Source: Sphingopyxis yananensis | Lineage (GTDB): Bacteria; Pseudomonadota; Alphaproteobacteria; Sphingomonadales; Sphingomonadaceae | Reading direction: 5' to 3' | NCBI RefSeq assembly: GCF_020687785.1 | Contig: NZ_JAJEWI010000008.1 | Span: forward strand, 62,001-126,000 | DNA length: 64,000 nucleotides | Shown: positions 43,331 to 53,032 of the stretch, piece by piece | How positions within the stretch are numbered: the first letter of the stretch is position 1 | How the letters are laid out: every line of letters begins with the position of its first letter | Made by a program: the position numbers and the translations under genes | Notes under the pieces: model-generated | The model's input: only the letters and a program-made list of their open reading frames with translations | What the model was told of the DNA's origin: nothing | The model's database searches: none

Positions 43331-46210
43331 TCAGAAACGGATATTCCCGCTCACGAAATAATTGCGGCCAATGGTGTCAAACACGCCCGACAGGCCCAAA
43401 TAGGTCGACGGAACCTGCGGCGGCGCAGCGTCCAGCACATTGTTCACACCGAACATCAGGCGGTAATTTTCCGACACATCAAAACCAATGGACAGGTCAT
43501 GGTTCCAATAATGGGGAACGCGGTTGGTGATAAAGGCTTCGTCCGACGCCGCATTGGTCTGGTGCAAAGACGCACCGCGGAATTGCGTGTTCCACGCCAA
43601 ATTCCACTTGCCAAGCTGATAAGCGACATAGGCGGTTGCACGGAAACGTGGGTCGGCATAGCCCGTAACCTGTTTCAAAATGCTTTCGTCCATGCCCGGA
43701 ACCGCTTCTATTTGCTTGTCCAGCAAATAGGTGGCCTTCACGCCAATACGGCCCATGCCACTGCCGATATTGGTGCGGTAATTGACCGCAAAGTCGATAC
43801 CCTCTGCGCTCAGCTTCGAAGCATTAATCATTTGCGTCGACATGGTGGCGATGGCGCGCACCGGATCATTTTGATCGCGCGTCATTGCGCCGCAGAAAAT
43901 ATTGTCAATGCTGGGCAAATCAACGCAATATTGGGCGATCTGGTTGCCCGAAAATTGTGTCACCACATCCTTGATGCTGATGTTCCAATAATCGACCGTG
44001 ACATCCAAACCCGGAATGAAGCGTGGCTGGATGATCGCGCCCAGCGTCAAGCTATTCGACGTTTCCGGCTGCAAATTGGGGTTGCCGCCGGTGGTCAATT
44101 GCGATGGCAATTGGCTGGCCAAACCGGGGGTCACAATGCCCAACGCCGCGCAATTTTTGGCGCGATTGGCGCTATAGCCAATATTTTGCGCCTCGCACGG
44201 GTCATCCAAATTGGACAGGCTGGTGTTAATCGGTTCGTATAATTCGCCAAAATTGGGGGCACGAACGCTGCGTGACCGCACACCGCGCAAGGTCAGGCCC
44301 GCAACGGGCGACCATGTTGCGCCCAATTTCCATGCATCGCTGCCACCGAACAAATTATAGTCGGAATAGCGATAGGCCGCTTCGACTTCCAACCTGTCGG
44401 CGAAGGGCACATTGCGCAGCAACGGCACCACCAGTTCGCCATAGATTTCCGACACCTTCAGCTTGACATCAATTTCAGCATGGGCCGTTACACCGCCGCT
44501 GTGCGCAAATTCACCAGCCACGGCCATCGCATCTTCTTGGGTCTTCAGCGTGTCCACTCGATGCTCGGCACCCAGCGCAAAGGAAACATCACCGTGGGGC
44601 AGCGAGAATAAGCTGCCGACCAAATTGCCGCCGAAAACCGTTTGCGTATTTTTCCAACGCTCGCGCCGCGTGCCAAAGATATAATCGCGCTGCTCGGCGG
44701 TTGGGGATGCGTTTCCAAACACATTATAAGGCGTGCAACCCGCCGCGCGGGCGGCTTCGTCGCGGCATACCGCCAAGCCCGTTACCGGATCGGCAATGAC
44801 ATCGCGCGCATTGGCCCAGCGATTGGCGCGCAATGTTCCGGGGTTCGACACATTATTGACCGACTGGCCATATTGCACAAAACCGCTCCATTTGATGCTG
44901 TCGGTCAAGCTGCCGGTCAGTTCATTGGCAATAGTAAAGCTGTTGCGCTTATGCACATCACGGCGCAGACCAAATTCTGGATAGATACGGGCCAAGCGCA
45001 ATTGAGTCAGGCCATTATCCACCATGAAATCGCGAATAGCGTCGGGCAAATAGGGATTGTCGAACTTGGCCGTTGCCCCGCCCAAACCGTTTAGCCAAGT
45101 GGCGCGGCTGTCTTCGCGGTAAAAGGTTTTGGTACCGTTATAATACGTATATCCATAATCAAAATTGCTTTTGAATTTAATATCGTCGGTAATATCATAA
45201 TCCAATTGAACGGTGGCCGCGAATTGTTCTAGCGGCGACACCAATTGTTCGCCGGCGTTTAATGGGAATGTGCCTTCCTTATAATATCCGCTGGTTCCAC
45301 CCGCGACATATTCACCGGGGGCCGATACGAAATCAATCGTCTGCTGCTGAACCGCACCGTCCAACAAAACATAGTTTACATTTTTATGCACAAAGGTCGG
45401 GAATTGGTTCAAACGCGCCGCCGCCCAATTGTCATATATAATGGAATCAGGAATACCGTCATCCATGCTGGTGTTCAGCGGGTTGGATTGATAGACCATG
45501 TGGCGATTGGCAAAATCGCGATCAAAGGTGGTGATCCCCTTGCTGTTCACATAGGTGGCACCAGCGCTAATCCCGCCGCGATCATTGCCAAAGCGCGTGC
45601 CAGCCAGTGCGGAAAAGGTCGTCGATGGCGCGTCACCGCGTTCCGACACGCCCTGCATGACCTTCAATTCGACGCCTTGAATATTCTTCTTGGTGATGAT
45701 GTTCACCGCGCCGGTCACAGCATCCGCGCCATAAATGGCCGCCGCGCCGCCGGTAATCACTTCGATACGTTCAATCATGCCAGCGGGGATCATATTCAAA
45801 TCCACCGCCGAGGAACGGGCCGAACCCGACACGCGGCGCTGGCCGTTAATCAGGGTCAAGGTGCGGGCGCTGCCCATATTGCGCAGGTTGATCGACGCCG
45901 TGCCGCCATCAAAGCTTTGCGAACCCGCATTGCCGCGCCCAACCCCAGGCGCAATCGATGGATCGCGGATCAACGCCGACCATGCCGTATTGATGCCCAG
46001 CGTTTCTGCGTCATCCATGGAAATGACGCTGACGGGCATCGGGGAATCCAGATCGGGCCGCGCGATACGCGACCCCGTCACGACAATATCGGATGCACCA
46101 CCACTGGATGCAGCACCTGCATCGGCAGCCTCGCCTTCATAAGCGAGCGCAGATACCGAAACCGCGCAAATCGATGCGGAAAGAAGCGAACGAAGCCATA
46201 TGCTTTTCAT
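43331..46210 (-). CDS. TonB-dependent outer-membrane receptor
   Basis: The 959-residue protein starts with a signal peptide (KSIWLRSLLSASICAVSVSALA), a TonB-box region SDIVVTGSRIARPD, a plug (PMPVSVISMDDAETLG; MIERIEVITGGAAAIYGADAVTGAVNI, read in parts), and a barrel ending in NIRF. ATG 46210 has an AGGG site; 11 residues further upstream a second ATG exists. It belongs to the larger oligosaccharide/organophosphate-type receptor subgroup common in sphingomonads. Its pairing with PhoD and a secreted phosphatase suggests uptake of a phosphorus-containing compound. Confidence 0.92.
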   Translation of the reverse strand: MKSIWLRSLLSASICAVSVSALAYEGEAADAGAASSGGASDIVVTGSRIARPDLDSPMPVSVISMDDAETLGINTAWSALIRDPSIAPGVGRGNAGSQSFDGGTASINLRNMGSARTLTLINGQRRVSGSARSSAVDLNMIPAGMIERIEVITGGAAAIYGADAVTGAVNIITKKNIQGVELKVMQGVSERGDAPSTTFSALAGTRFGNDRGGISAGATYVNSKGITTFDRDFANRHMVYQSNPLNTSMDDGIPDSIIYDNWAAARLNQFPTFVHKNVNYVLLDGAVQQQTIDFVSAPGEYVAGGTSGYYKEGTFPLNAGEQLVSPLEQFAATVQLDYDITDDIKFKSNFDYGYTYYNGTKTFYREDSRATWLNGLGGATAKFDNPYLPDAIRDFMVDNGLTQLRLARIYPEFGLRRDVHKRNSFTIANELTGSLTDSIKWSGFVQYGQSVNNVSNPGTLRANRWANARDVIADPVTGLAVCRDEAARAAGCTPYNVFGNASPTAEQRDYIFGTRRERWKNTQTVFGGNLVGSLFSLPHGDVSFALGAEHRVDTLKTQEDAMAVAGEFAHSGGVTAHAEIDVKLKVSEIYGELVVPLLRNVPFADRLEVEAAYRYSDYNLFGGSDAWKLGATWSPVAGLTLRGVRSRSVRAPNFGELYEPINTSLSNLDDPCEAQNIGYSANRAKNCAALGIVTPGLASQLPSQLTTGGNPNLQPETSNSLTLGAIIQPRFIPGLDVTVDYWNISIKDVVTQFSGNQIAQYCVDLPSIDNIFCGAMTRDQNDPVRAIATMSTQMINASKLSAEGIDFAVNYRTNIGSGMGRIGVKATYLLDKQIEAVPGMDESILKQVTGYADPRFRATAYVAYQLGKWNLAWNTQFRGASLHQTNAASDEAFITNRVPHYWNHDLSIGFDVSENYRLMFGVNNVLDAAPPQVPSTYLGLSGVFDTIGRNYFVSGNIRF

Positions 46211-46275
46211 CAGTTGGGGCCCTGTTTTGTGAACATTGTTCAACAGTAGAAATTCTGCATTTCCGTCGTTTCCCT

Positions 46276-46293
46276 GTCACAAATCATGGACAG
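46276..46293 (-). promoter_or_regulatory. Possible PhoB box between receptor and metallophosphoesterase
   Basis: On the minus strand CTGTCCA-TGAT-TTGTGAC has the 7-4-7 spacing of a Pho box and matches about 5 of 7 positions in each half to CTGTCAT. It lies between divergent genes of a phosphatase/receptor set. The match is imperfect, so this is an inference. Confidence 0.3.
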
Positions 46294-46463
46294 CGTCGGA
46301 AATTAAACTGGCCCCTAATTTTACTATGTTTCATTCATATGACGATGATAATGCAGAAAATTTTTTATGTTTTGAAACATTATGGTCATATTATTTGGCC
46401 ATTGGGACGCCAATTTACGGCCTTTGATCAAATCAGATCGCGCCTATATTCATTGGACATGCG

Positions 46464-47744
46464 ATGAACATTTCAAAACTGGTGATTTCGACAATATTCC
46501 TGCTTGGAACGGCAGCATCAGCGGCTGCCAACACCGGCAAAGCCCCATCAACCACAGCAAGCAAAATATGCGGGAAATTTACGGTGGCGGTGATCCCCGA
46601 CACCCAAAATTATGTCGATTATCGCCACCAAAAATGGTCTGGCTTTGCCTTTGACGGGACCGAACAATTTTACGATCAAATGCGCTTCATTCGCGCCAAT
46701 GCCCGGAGCAATGGCGGCGACATTGTTTTTGCCAGCCATGTCGGTGATGTGTGGCAACATTATTCCAAATGGATGGACCCTGCCCATAGTGCGCGCGGTT
46801 TCAACTGGGTCCCTAATGCCGGTTCCGAAGTGGCGCAATCCCCCAAGGTAACCACGCGCGGCTTTGAAATTCCAGCCGCAGCCCAAGCCTTTGATCTGTT
46901 GGACGGCGCCCTGCCCTTCTCGGTTGTGCCCGGAAACCATGATTATGACGCCTTGTGGACCGACCCGAAGGACCCGCCACGCGATGCCGACGGCTATGTC
47001 GGTCGGCGCCATATTGGCGGACTGGAGGGATATCTGTCCGCCTTTTCAAGCGAAAGCCGCTTGTTCAAAGGAAAAGGCTGGTATGTCGGCCATCATGACA
47101 ATGGCGCAGACAGTGCCCAAATCTTTAGTGCGGGCCAATGCCAATTCCTGCATATCGGGCTTCAATATCATGCGCCTGACCGCTCACTGGAATGGGCGCG
47201 CAGCATCTTGCAGGCACACCCCACCCTGCCCGTCATTTTAACGACCCATGATTATTTGCGCCGCGACGGCAGCTTGAACCGCCTGTCCAACCCCAATAAC
47301 GCCCTGATGGACCCTAGCGACAATGATCCCCAAATGATTTGGGATGAATTTATTTCACAAAATGATCAAATTTTCATGGTGTTGAGCGGACACATCACAG
47401 GCCAGGGTTTCAGCATCAACAAAAATGCACGGGGTAACCCCGTCTATCAGATCATGGCGGACTATCAGGGGCGCGGCCAAACGGTTATCGATGCCCATCG
47501 CCCCAATGCGGGCATGGGCGATGGTTGGATGCGCTTAATGGAATTTGATCTCGACAATAGCCGCCCCGCCGTTCGCGTTCGCAGCTACTCCACCCATTAT
47601 AAAAAATATGCGTCGGAGGTGCCAGAATATGCCAGCTATTATAAAAAGGTGGACGGCCAAGCCGCCCTGTCCGACCAAGAATTTTTGAACCGCGACCAAT
47701 TTTCCATCGACTTGGCAGGCTTTCACAAACGCTTTCCCAATTAA
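46464..47744 (+). CDS. Secreted calcineurin-like metallophosphoesterase
   Basis: The 426-residue protein has a signal peptide (MNISKLVISTIFLLGTAASAA) and a metallophosphoesterase core: FTVAVIPDTQNYVD, VFASHVGDVW, the metal-binding PGNHDYDALW and a late LTTHDYLRRDG followed by LSGHITGQG. The dimetal site ligands (D, D, N, H, H, H) can all be placed. It is likely periplasmic and may hydrolyse phosphodiesters. It is divergent from the TonB receptor; with PhoD this forms a probable phosphate-scavenging locus. Confidence 0.9.
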   Translation: MNISKLVISTIFLLGTAASAAANTGKAPSTTASKICGKFTVAVIPDTQNYVDYRHQKWSGFAFDGTEQFYDQMRFIRANARSNGGDIVFASHVGDVWQHYSKWMDPAHSARGFNWVPNAGSEVAQSPKVTTRGFEIPAAAQAFDLLDGALPFSVVPGNHDYDALWTDPKDPPRDADGYVGRRHIGGLEGYLSAFSSESRLFKGKGWYVGHHDNGADSAQIFSAGQCQFLHIGLQYHAPDRSLEWARSILQAHPTLPVILTTHDYLRRDGSLNRLSNPNNALMDPSDNDPQMIWDEFISQNDQIFMVLSGHITGQGFSINKNARGNPVYQIMADYQGRGQTVIDAHRPNAGMGDGWMRLMEFDLDNSRPAVRVRSYSTHYKKYASEVPEYASYYKKVDGQAALSDQEFLNRDQFSIDLAGFHKRFPN

Positions 47745-47748
47745 TGCG

Positions 47749-47802
47749 CGGCCCCCAATATTCCGGACCCAAAACCCACGGCAGACGGAATATTGGGGGC
47801 CG
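47749..47802. terminator. 17-bp hairpin after the metallophosphoesterase
   Basis: Perfect inverted repeat: 47749-47765 pairs with 47786-47802 over a 20-nt loop. It lies a few bases past the stop at 47744 and has no T-run. It can mark the border to the next, compositionally different block. Confidence 0.7.
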
Positions 47803-47954
47803 ACAGATTCGGCTTGTATTGGTAAAAGTGCACATCGCTACCGGCCTAGTCCGCATTGGCTGTGCAAAATCCATGCTAGCGAGATGCCTGCTCGCAGACA
47901 TATAGTTTTCCGACCCGCTATGCTGCGCTTCCGCGCTGCCATGGCCGAATATAC

Positions 47955-49478
47955 TCACTTCGCTTCGGCCGATGCGGATGAATTCCCTATCGCTTTGTTA
48001 AGCGCGGCATAGCGGGTTCCCAGACGTCCATTGCTGTCAGCCAAATCACGAGACGCTTGCAGCATCGCCCGCTGGCTGTCGATGACATCCAGCCACGTGA
48101 TAATGCCGCCCCGATAGCGCGCTGTGGCCAAGTCGAACGCATCCCGCGCACTTTCAACCCGTGCAGCAAGCTTAGCATTCTGCTGTTGCTCGGCGGTATA
48201 ACCATTGAGCGCATCGTCAATCTCTTGCCATGCCTGAAGCACAGTATGTTGGTAGGCGACCGCTGCTTCTTTCTGTTCCAACTCACGAAGCAGGACAACC
48301 CGCTTGCGGCGGCCACCATCAAACAAGGGCAGACTGACGCTCGGTCCAATCGACCAAGTGCGGCTCGCCCAGTCGAACAAATTATCACTACGATAGGATT
48401 CGAGGTTGAACCCGCCGCCAAGGCGAATGCTAGGATAGATATCCGCTTTGGCCACACCGATATTCGCGGTGGCACCGTGCAAACGCGCTTCGGCTGCCCG
48501 AATGTCGGGCCGACGCAGCGCAATCTCGGATGGAAGGCCAAGCGCCAGATCGGGCAGCGACGGCTTCCCACCATCGGCCACTGGCTTTAACAACTCGCTA
48601 AGCGCGCCGGGCCGCTCTCCCAGCAACACAGCTATTTGGTTGGCCTGCAGGGCCTCCTGCGCAAGCAGTGGCGGCAGTTGCGCCTCTAGGCCCTGCAATT
48701 CGCTGCGCTGACGTTCGAGATCAAAACCATTGTTGATCCCGCCCGCGGTGCGCGCCGAGAGGAGATCGGTACGCTCGCGCAGCGCCGCGATTTCCTCACG
48801 CGTCAGCATGATCTTACGCTGGGTTGTCCGCAGATCGAAATAGTTGCGCGTAACGTCGCTCGATAAGCTCAGGCGGGCAAAATCAAGCAGCGCAGCCTGC
48901 TGCGCGACGGCCGCGTCGGCCGCCTCGAGCGACCGGCGCACCTTGCCCCAAAGGTCAATCTCCCATGCGGCGTCAAGGCCGGTCTGATAGAGGGTGAACG
49001 GCTCGCTGAGCAGCTTGACGAGCGCATCACGATCCGCCCCCGACGAGGAGCCCGAGACCACGTCGAGCAACCGCGTGCCGGCGCCATATTCGCTTTGCCG
49101 CTGGCGCGTTACCTGCCCGCTGGCCTGAACTTGAGGCAAAGCCTGTGCCGCCGCATCACCACGTTGGACCCTAGCCTGCGCGACATGTAGCGCGACGGTC
49201 TGGAGATTCGGGCTGGCGGCGAAACCACGGCGCACCAGTTCATCCAGCACGGGATCGTTGAACGCCCGCCACCAGTCGGCATGCAATGATGCATCTGTGC
49301 CGATAGTCCCATATAGGCTGGGGTCACCGCTGCGCCAACTCGTCCAGTCCGATGGCGCGGCTGGTACTGGCTTCGTGAAATTCGGTCCCATGGTGCACCC
49401 AGCGAGGCCAAACGCCAGCAATGACGCAGCAAGCGCCTGTCGGAGCGAAATGCTGGATGCGGAAGGAATGAGGGGCAT
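47955..49478 (-). CDS. Outer-membrane efflux factor (NodT/OprM type lipoprotein)
   Basis: The 507-residue protein starts with a lipoprotein signal ending at the lipobox LAGC. The TolC-like body contains the two repeated helical hairpins (e.g. TDLLSARTAGGINNGFDLERQ; LALGLPSEIALRRPDIRAAEARLHGATANIG read in parts). It forms the outer-membrane exit duct of a tripartite exporter. ATG 49478 gives the lipobox in the correct place; a longer reading overlaps the permease. It is the last gene of the ABC-exporter operon. The matching membrane-fusion protein is not in the visible part, so it may have been lost at the IS insertion. Confidence 0.9.
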   Translation of the reverse strand: MPLIPSASSISLRQALAASLLAFGLAGCTMGPNFTKPVPAAPSDWTSWRSGDPSLYGTIGTDASLHADWWRAFNDPVLDELVRRGFAASPNLQTVALHVAQARVQRGDAAAQALPQVQASGQVTRQRQSEYGAGTRLLDVVSGSSSGADRDALVKLLSEPFTLYQTGLDAAWEIDLWGKVRRSLEAADAAVAQQAALLDFARLSLSSDVTRNYFDLRTTQRKIMLTREEIAALRERTDLLSARTAGGINNGFDLERQRSELQGLEAQLPPLLAQEALQANQIAVLLGERPGALSELLKPVADGGKPSLPDLALGLPSEIALRRPDIRAAEARLHGATANIGVAKADIYPSIRLGGGFNLESYRSDNLFDWASRTWSIGPSVSLPLFDGGRRKRVVLLRELEQKEAAVAYQHTVLQAWQEIDDALNGYTAEQQQNAKLAARVESARDAFDLATARYRGGIITWLDVIDSQRAMLQASRDLADSNGRLGTRYAALNKAIGNSSASAEAK

Positions 49479-49495
49479 GTCAGCGGTCCAGTTCT

Positions 49496-50614
49496 TCAGG
49501 CGAGGCGGTGACGGAAAAGCCATGCGGCGAGCGGCAGGGTGATGGCTGCAACTGCCAGCATGGGTACGAAGTCAAGGGCAACATCGGCAAGCACCGCTCC
49601 TTCAAGATAGATGCGGCGTACCATGTCGATACCGAAGCGCAGCGGATTAATGTAGGTGATGAGCTGCAGAATCTGCGGCATGTTTCGCACCGGCGTCAGC
49701 ATGCCAGAGAGCAGCATCAGCGGCATCACCAGCAGAAATGTATAGAGCATCGCCTGCTGCATAGTGACGGACAGCGCCGAAATCGACAGCCCCACACCAA
49801 CACCAGCGGCCGTGAAGGTGACGAGCCCCAGATAGAGCAACCCATATGATCCGTGCATCGGGATTTCGAACCAGAAACGGATGATTAGCAGGATGATCGT
49901 CGACTGAATAAGCCCGACAAGGATCGAAGGGATTGCCTTACCGATCAGGATCTGCATCGGGTTAAGCGGCGTCACCAGCAATTGATCAAAGGTCCCCTGT
50001 TCCCGCTCGCGCGCGACAGACAGCGCAGACAATAGCAGGGTCTGCATAAAGCTCAGGGCTGCGATCATCGCGGGCATCATCGTCCAGCGCGATTCCAGAT
50101 TGGGATTGTACCACGCGCGACGCTCGACCATTATCGGTGGCTGCCCGCCCATGGACCGGCCATAGTCAGCTACGATCGCGCCTATCTGGCCTGCGGCAGC
50201 CCCCGCTGTAGAACTGTTGCGCCCGTCGAGGATAATCTGGATTGGCGCGGCATCACCAACTGTCAGCCGACGCTCGAAATCGGACGGAATATTGATTGCG
50301 AGCAGCACCTTGCCGCTGTCGATCCATTCGCCGATCTGCGCGCTAGAGGCCAGTGTCGCCTCCCGCCGGAACACGCCGGTGCCGTCAAGACGGGCGAGTA
50401 GCTGCGTGGAAGCCGCGCTGCGGCTCTGGTCTACCACGGCATAGGGAAAATGCGTGAGATCGTAAGTCGCGCCATAGCCGAACAGCAGAGCTTGCATCAA
50501 CGCCGGCGCAAAAAGGATCGTGCGGTTGGCGGGGTCCTTGACCAGCGCCAATATTTCCTTGCGAACAAGCGCAATGGTCTGGGCAAGCCAAGCGATGAGG
50601 TCGGCCATGGGCAT
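49496..50614 (-). CDS. ABC-2 type permease (YbhR-like)
   Basis: The 372-residue membrane protein has an N-terminal cytoplasmic start (LIAWLAQTIALVRKEILALVKDPANRTILF, read in parts), a periplasmic loop with YAVVDQSRSAASTQLLARL, and about six C-terminal helices with VAREREQGTFDQLLVTPLNP, the conserved ABC-2 motif. It makes up one half of the YbhFSR-like exporter. The ATG at 50614 overlaps the upstream permease stop as TAATG; a longer in-frame reading (to 50689) lies inside that gene. Confidence 0.9.
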   Translation of the reverse strand: MPMADLIAWLAQTIALVRKEILALVKDPANRTILFAPALMQALLFGYGATYDLTHFPYAVVDQSRSAASTQLLARLDGTGVFRREATLASSAQIGEWIDSGKVLLAINIPSDFERRLTVGDAAPIQIILDGRNSSTAGAAAGQIGAIVADYGRSMGGQPPIMVERRAWYNPNLESRWTMMPAMIAALSFMQTLLLSALSVAREREQGTFDQLLVTPLNPMQILIGKAIPSILVGLIQSTIILLIIRFWFEIPMHGSYGLLYLGLVTFTAAGVGVGLSISALSVTMQQAMLYTFLLVMPLMLLSGMLTPVRNMPQILQLITYINPLRFGIDMVRRIYLEGAVLADVALDFVPMLAVAAITLPLAAWLFRHRLA

Positions 50615-51741
50615 TAGTCCAGCCTCTTGCGCAAGGTGCGCCCAGTCAGGAAGGCCAGCAACACCCCATAAGCAATCAGGATTGCGCAATTCTTGAGGAC
50701 CATCGGCCAGATCGTTCCGGCGAGGAACAAGGATTTCACCAGCTCCATAAAGTGCGTCGCGGGCAAAAGCTTGCTGACGATCTGGATCACCAGCGGCACA
50801 TTACGGAGATCAAAGACGAAGCCGGCCAGCATCATCGCCGGCATGAAGCTGGCCAGCAACGCCATTTGACTGGCGGCGAATTGGTTACGGGTCGTTCCCG
50901 AAATGAACAGGCCGAGCAGCAACGCGACGATTAAATAAAGCAGCGAGGCGAAGACGATGACGATAAGCGAGCCCCGGATCGGCACCTCGAACAAAAACCG
51001 CGCGGCCAAAAGGCACATCACCATGTCGATGGCACCGATCACGACATAGGGCGCAAGCGTGGAGAGCTCGAGTTCGAGCGGCAGCACTGGCGTTACGAAA
51101 AGCGATTCCAGCGTACCGCGCTCCCATTCGCGGGCGATCAGCAGCGAGGTGAGGAACGCACCGATCAGCGTCATCACCAGCACAAGAAGGCCCGGTACCA
51201 AATACCATGTGCTGACGCCCGCCTCGTTAAACCAACTACGCTGCACCAGCGTGATACCGCCCCCCGATCCACCACCGGATCGATCCATCATATGGCCCAC
51301 AGCCGACTGAACCGCGCCGTTCACATAGCCTTCGACCGCCGACGCAGTCGTCGAGTCCGCACCATTTACAATGAGCTGGATGCGCGCATCGCCCGCCGCC
51401 CGGCGCTGCGAAAAATCGACTGGCACGCGCACGATCGCTTCCACCTTGTGCGCGCGCATCAACTTGACGGCTTCATCCATGCTCCCGGCCGCGACGGGCA
51501 CCAGATAGGGCGAGCCCGCGATACCCGCGACCGCTTCCTGCGCAGCGGGAGAGCGATCCTCCAATAGGATTGCGATCGGCGCATCCTTCACGTCGAACGA
51601 GAGACCATATCCGACCAGCAGGATCAGCGCGAGCGGCAGCAGGAGGCCAACAAAAAGATTGCTTTTGTCGCGCAACAACTGGCGCACTTCCTTGCGGGTA
51701 AGCGCGACCAGACGCCTGCGAAAGCCCGATGCCCCGTTCAT
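50614..51741 (-). CDS. ABC-2 type permease (YbhS-like)
   Basis: The 375-residue protein is homologous to the permease downstream: LVALTRKEVRQLLRDKSNLFVGLLLPLALILLVGYGLSFDV (read in parts), a large periplasmic loop, then IAREWERGTLESLFVTPVLP and five to six helices. It overlaps the ATPase pseudogene as ATGA and the next permease as TAATG. With its intact neighbours it would form the membrane part of a drug or lipid exporter, but the ATPase subunit is broken. Confidence 0.9.
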   Translation of the reverse strand: MNGASGFRRRLVALTRKEVRQLLRDKSNLFVGLLLPLALILLVGYGLSFDVKDAPIAILLEDRSPAAQEAVAGIAGSPYLVPVAAGSMDEAVKLMRAHKVEAIVRVPVDFSQRRAAGDARIQLIVNGADSTTASAVEGYVNGAVQSAVGHMMDRSGGGSGGGITLVQRSWFNEAGVSTWYLVPGLLVLVMTLIGAFLTSLLIAREWERGTLESLFVTPVLPLELELSTLAPYVVIGAIDMVMCLLAARFLFEVPIRGSLIVIVFASLLYLIVALLLGLFISGTTRNQFAASQMALLASFMPAMMLAGFVFDLRNVPLVIQIVSKLLPATHFMELVKSLFLAGTIWPMVLKNCAILIAYGVLLAFLTGRTLRKRLD

Positions 51742-52995
51742 GCGGCTTGCTTCCCCTCGCGGCGGGCACGGTTTTGCTCGACGATGGCGATGAAGGCTGC
51801 ATTCATGTCGCTTGCGTCATCACCAGCCTGTTCGCGCACCTCGGCAGGTGTCCCCAGCGCCAGCAACGCACCGGCGTCCTGTATGGCGATGCGGTCGCAA
51901 TATTCCGCTTCTTCCATAAAATGGGTCGTGATGATGATCGTGACACCACCCTGAGCAAGGCTGGTGATGGTGCGCCAAAATGCACGCCGCGCGAGCGGGT
52001 CAATACCGCTGGTCGGCTCGTCTAGGAACAGAATGTCCGGCTCGTGCAACAGGCCCGCCGCCATGGCGAGCCGCTGCTTGTAACCGACCGGCAGGATACC
52101 GCTCTGGGCGGAAGGATCGAGGTCAAACTGAGCCATGACCCCTTGACCCGATCCTGCTTTCGCTCGCCCCGCAGGCCATAAGCACCCGCGAAGAATTCGA
52201 GATTTTCGCGGACCGATAAATTGCCATAAAGAGCAAATTTTTGGCTGACATAGCCGATCCGCGACCGCGCCTTGGCGCGCGCGGCACGCAGGTCGACCCC
52301 CGCCACTTCCAGATGACCGCTGGTCGCCGGAAGCAGGCCACATAGCGTACGAAAGGTGGTGGTCTTGCCCGCACCATTGGGTCCGAGCAGCCCAAATATT
52401 TCGCCGCGCTGGACGTCAAAGGAGGTGCTCGCGACCGCCGTGAAGTCGCCGAACTTGCGGACCAGATCCCGCACGACGATCACCGGCCCGTTCGGCTCTC
52501 CTCCAAATGAAGGCTTCATGTCTGCGTCACTGGAGCGGGCTGCGTCCGGCTTATCCGCCACATCGCTCGGTCCATCCTCCTGCTCGCGCAGCAGCAGCAT
52601 GAAGGCATCTTCCAGTTCCGCCTGACGCGGTGCGAACCGCGTGTCGGACAAAAGATCGGCCAATGCGGCCTCATTACATGCTGGTCTGCGGATGAAATGG
52701 ACATCGCCGCCCTTGGGAACCGCATCGACGATGCGGTCCGGTGCGTCGATCAAGCGCGCCTGAAGCACCCGCGCAGGCCGATCCAGCAAGGCATCGGCCA
52801 CATAGGCAAAGCCGTCAGCTCTTTTGCGCAGCGCATCCGGCGGACCATCGGCCAATATCTGGCCATGATGGAATATGAATATCTGCGCGCAACGTTCAGC
52901 CTCGTCCATATAAGCGGTGCTGACGATGACGCTCAACTGCTCGTCGGTGATCAGCTGGTCGAGGATTTTCCATAAATCCCGCCGCGAGAGCGGAC
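51738..52995 (-). pseudogene. ABC-exporter ATPase (YbhF/RbbA-like), truncated and frameshifted
   Basis: Two ABC-domain parts would make a tandem-ATPase subunit. What remains of the first domain starts after its Walker A and signature (PLSRRDLWKILDQLITDEQ, then STAYMDEAERC) and is cut off at 52995 by the IS element. The second domain is complete as to motifs: GLLGPNGAGKTTTFRTLCGLLP (Walker A), SRIGYVSQKFALYGNLSV, LFLDEPTSGIDPLARR (Walker B), but a single indel near 52140, at the GGGG after the QDRVK region, shifts the frame between them. The two readable parts are 52022-52936 and 51738-52343. Function is therefore lost or severely impaired. Confidence 0.88.
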
Positions 52996-53032
52996 TGGAC
53001 TTGTAACGGTTTTGTGCCGGTCACCTATCTCA

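Noticed and set aside
41971..44242. Two plus-strand reading frames of over 330 codons opposite phoD and the TonB receptor
   Set aside because: No motifs or ribosome sites; the minus strand encodes complete, well-conserved proteins.
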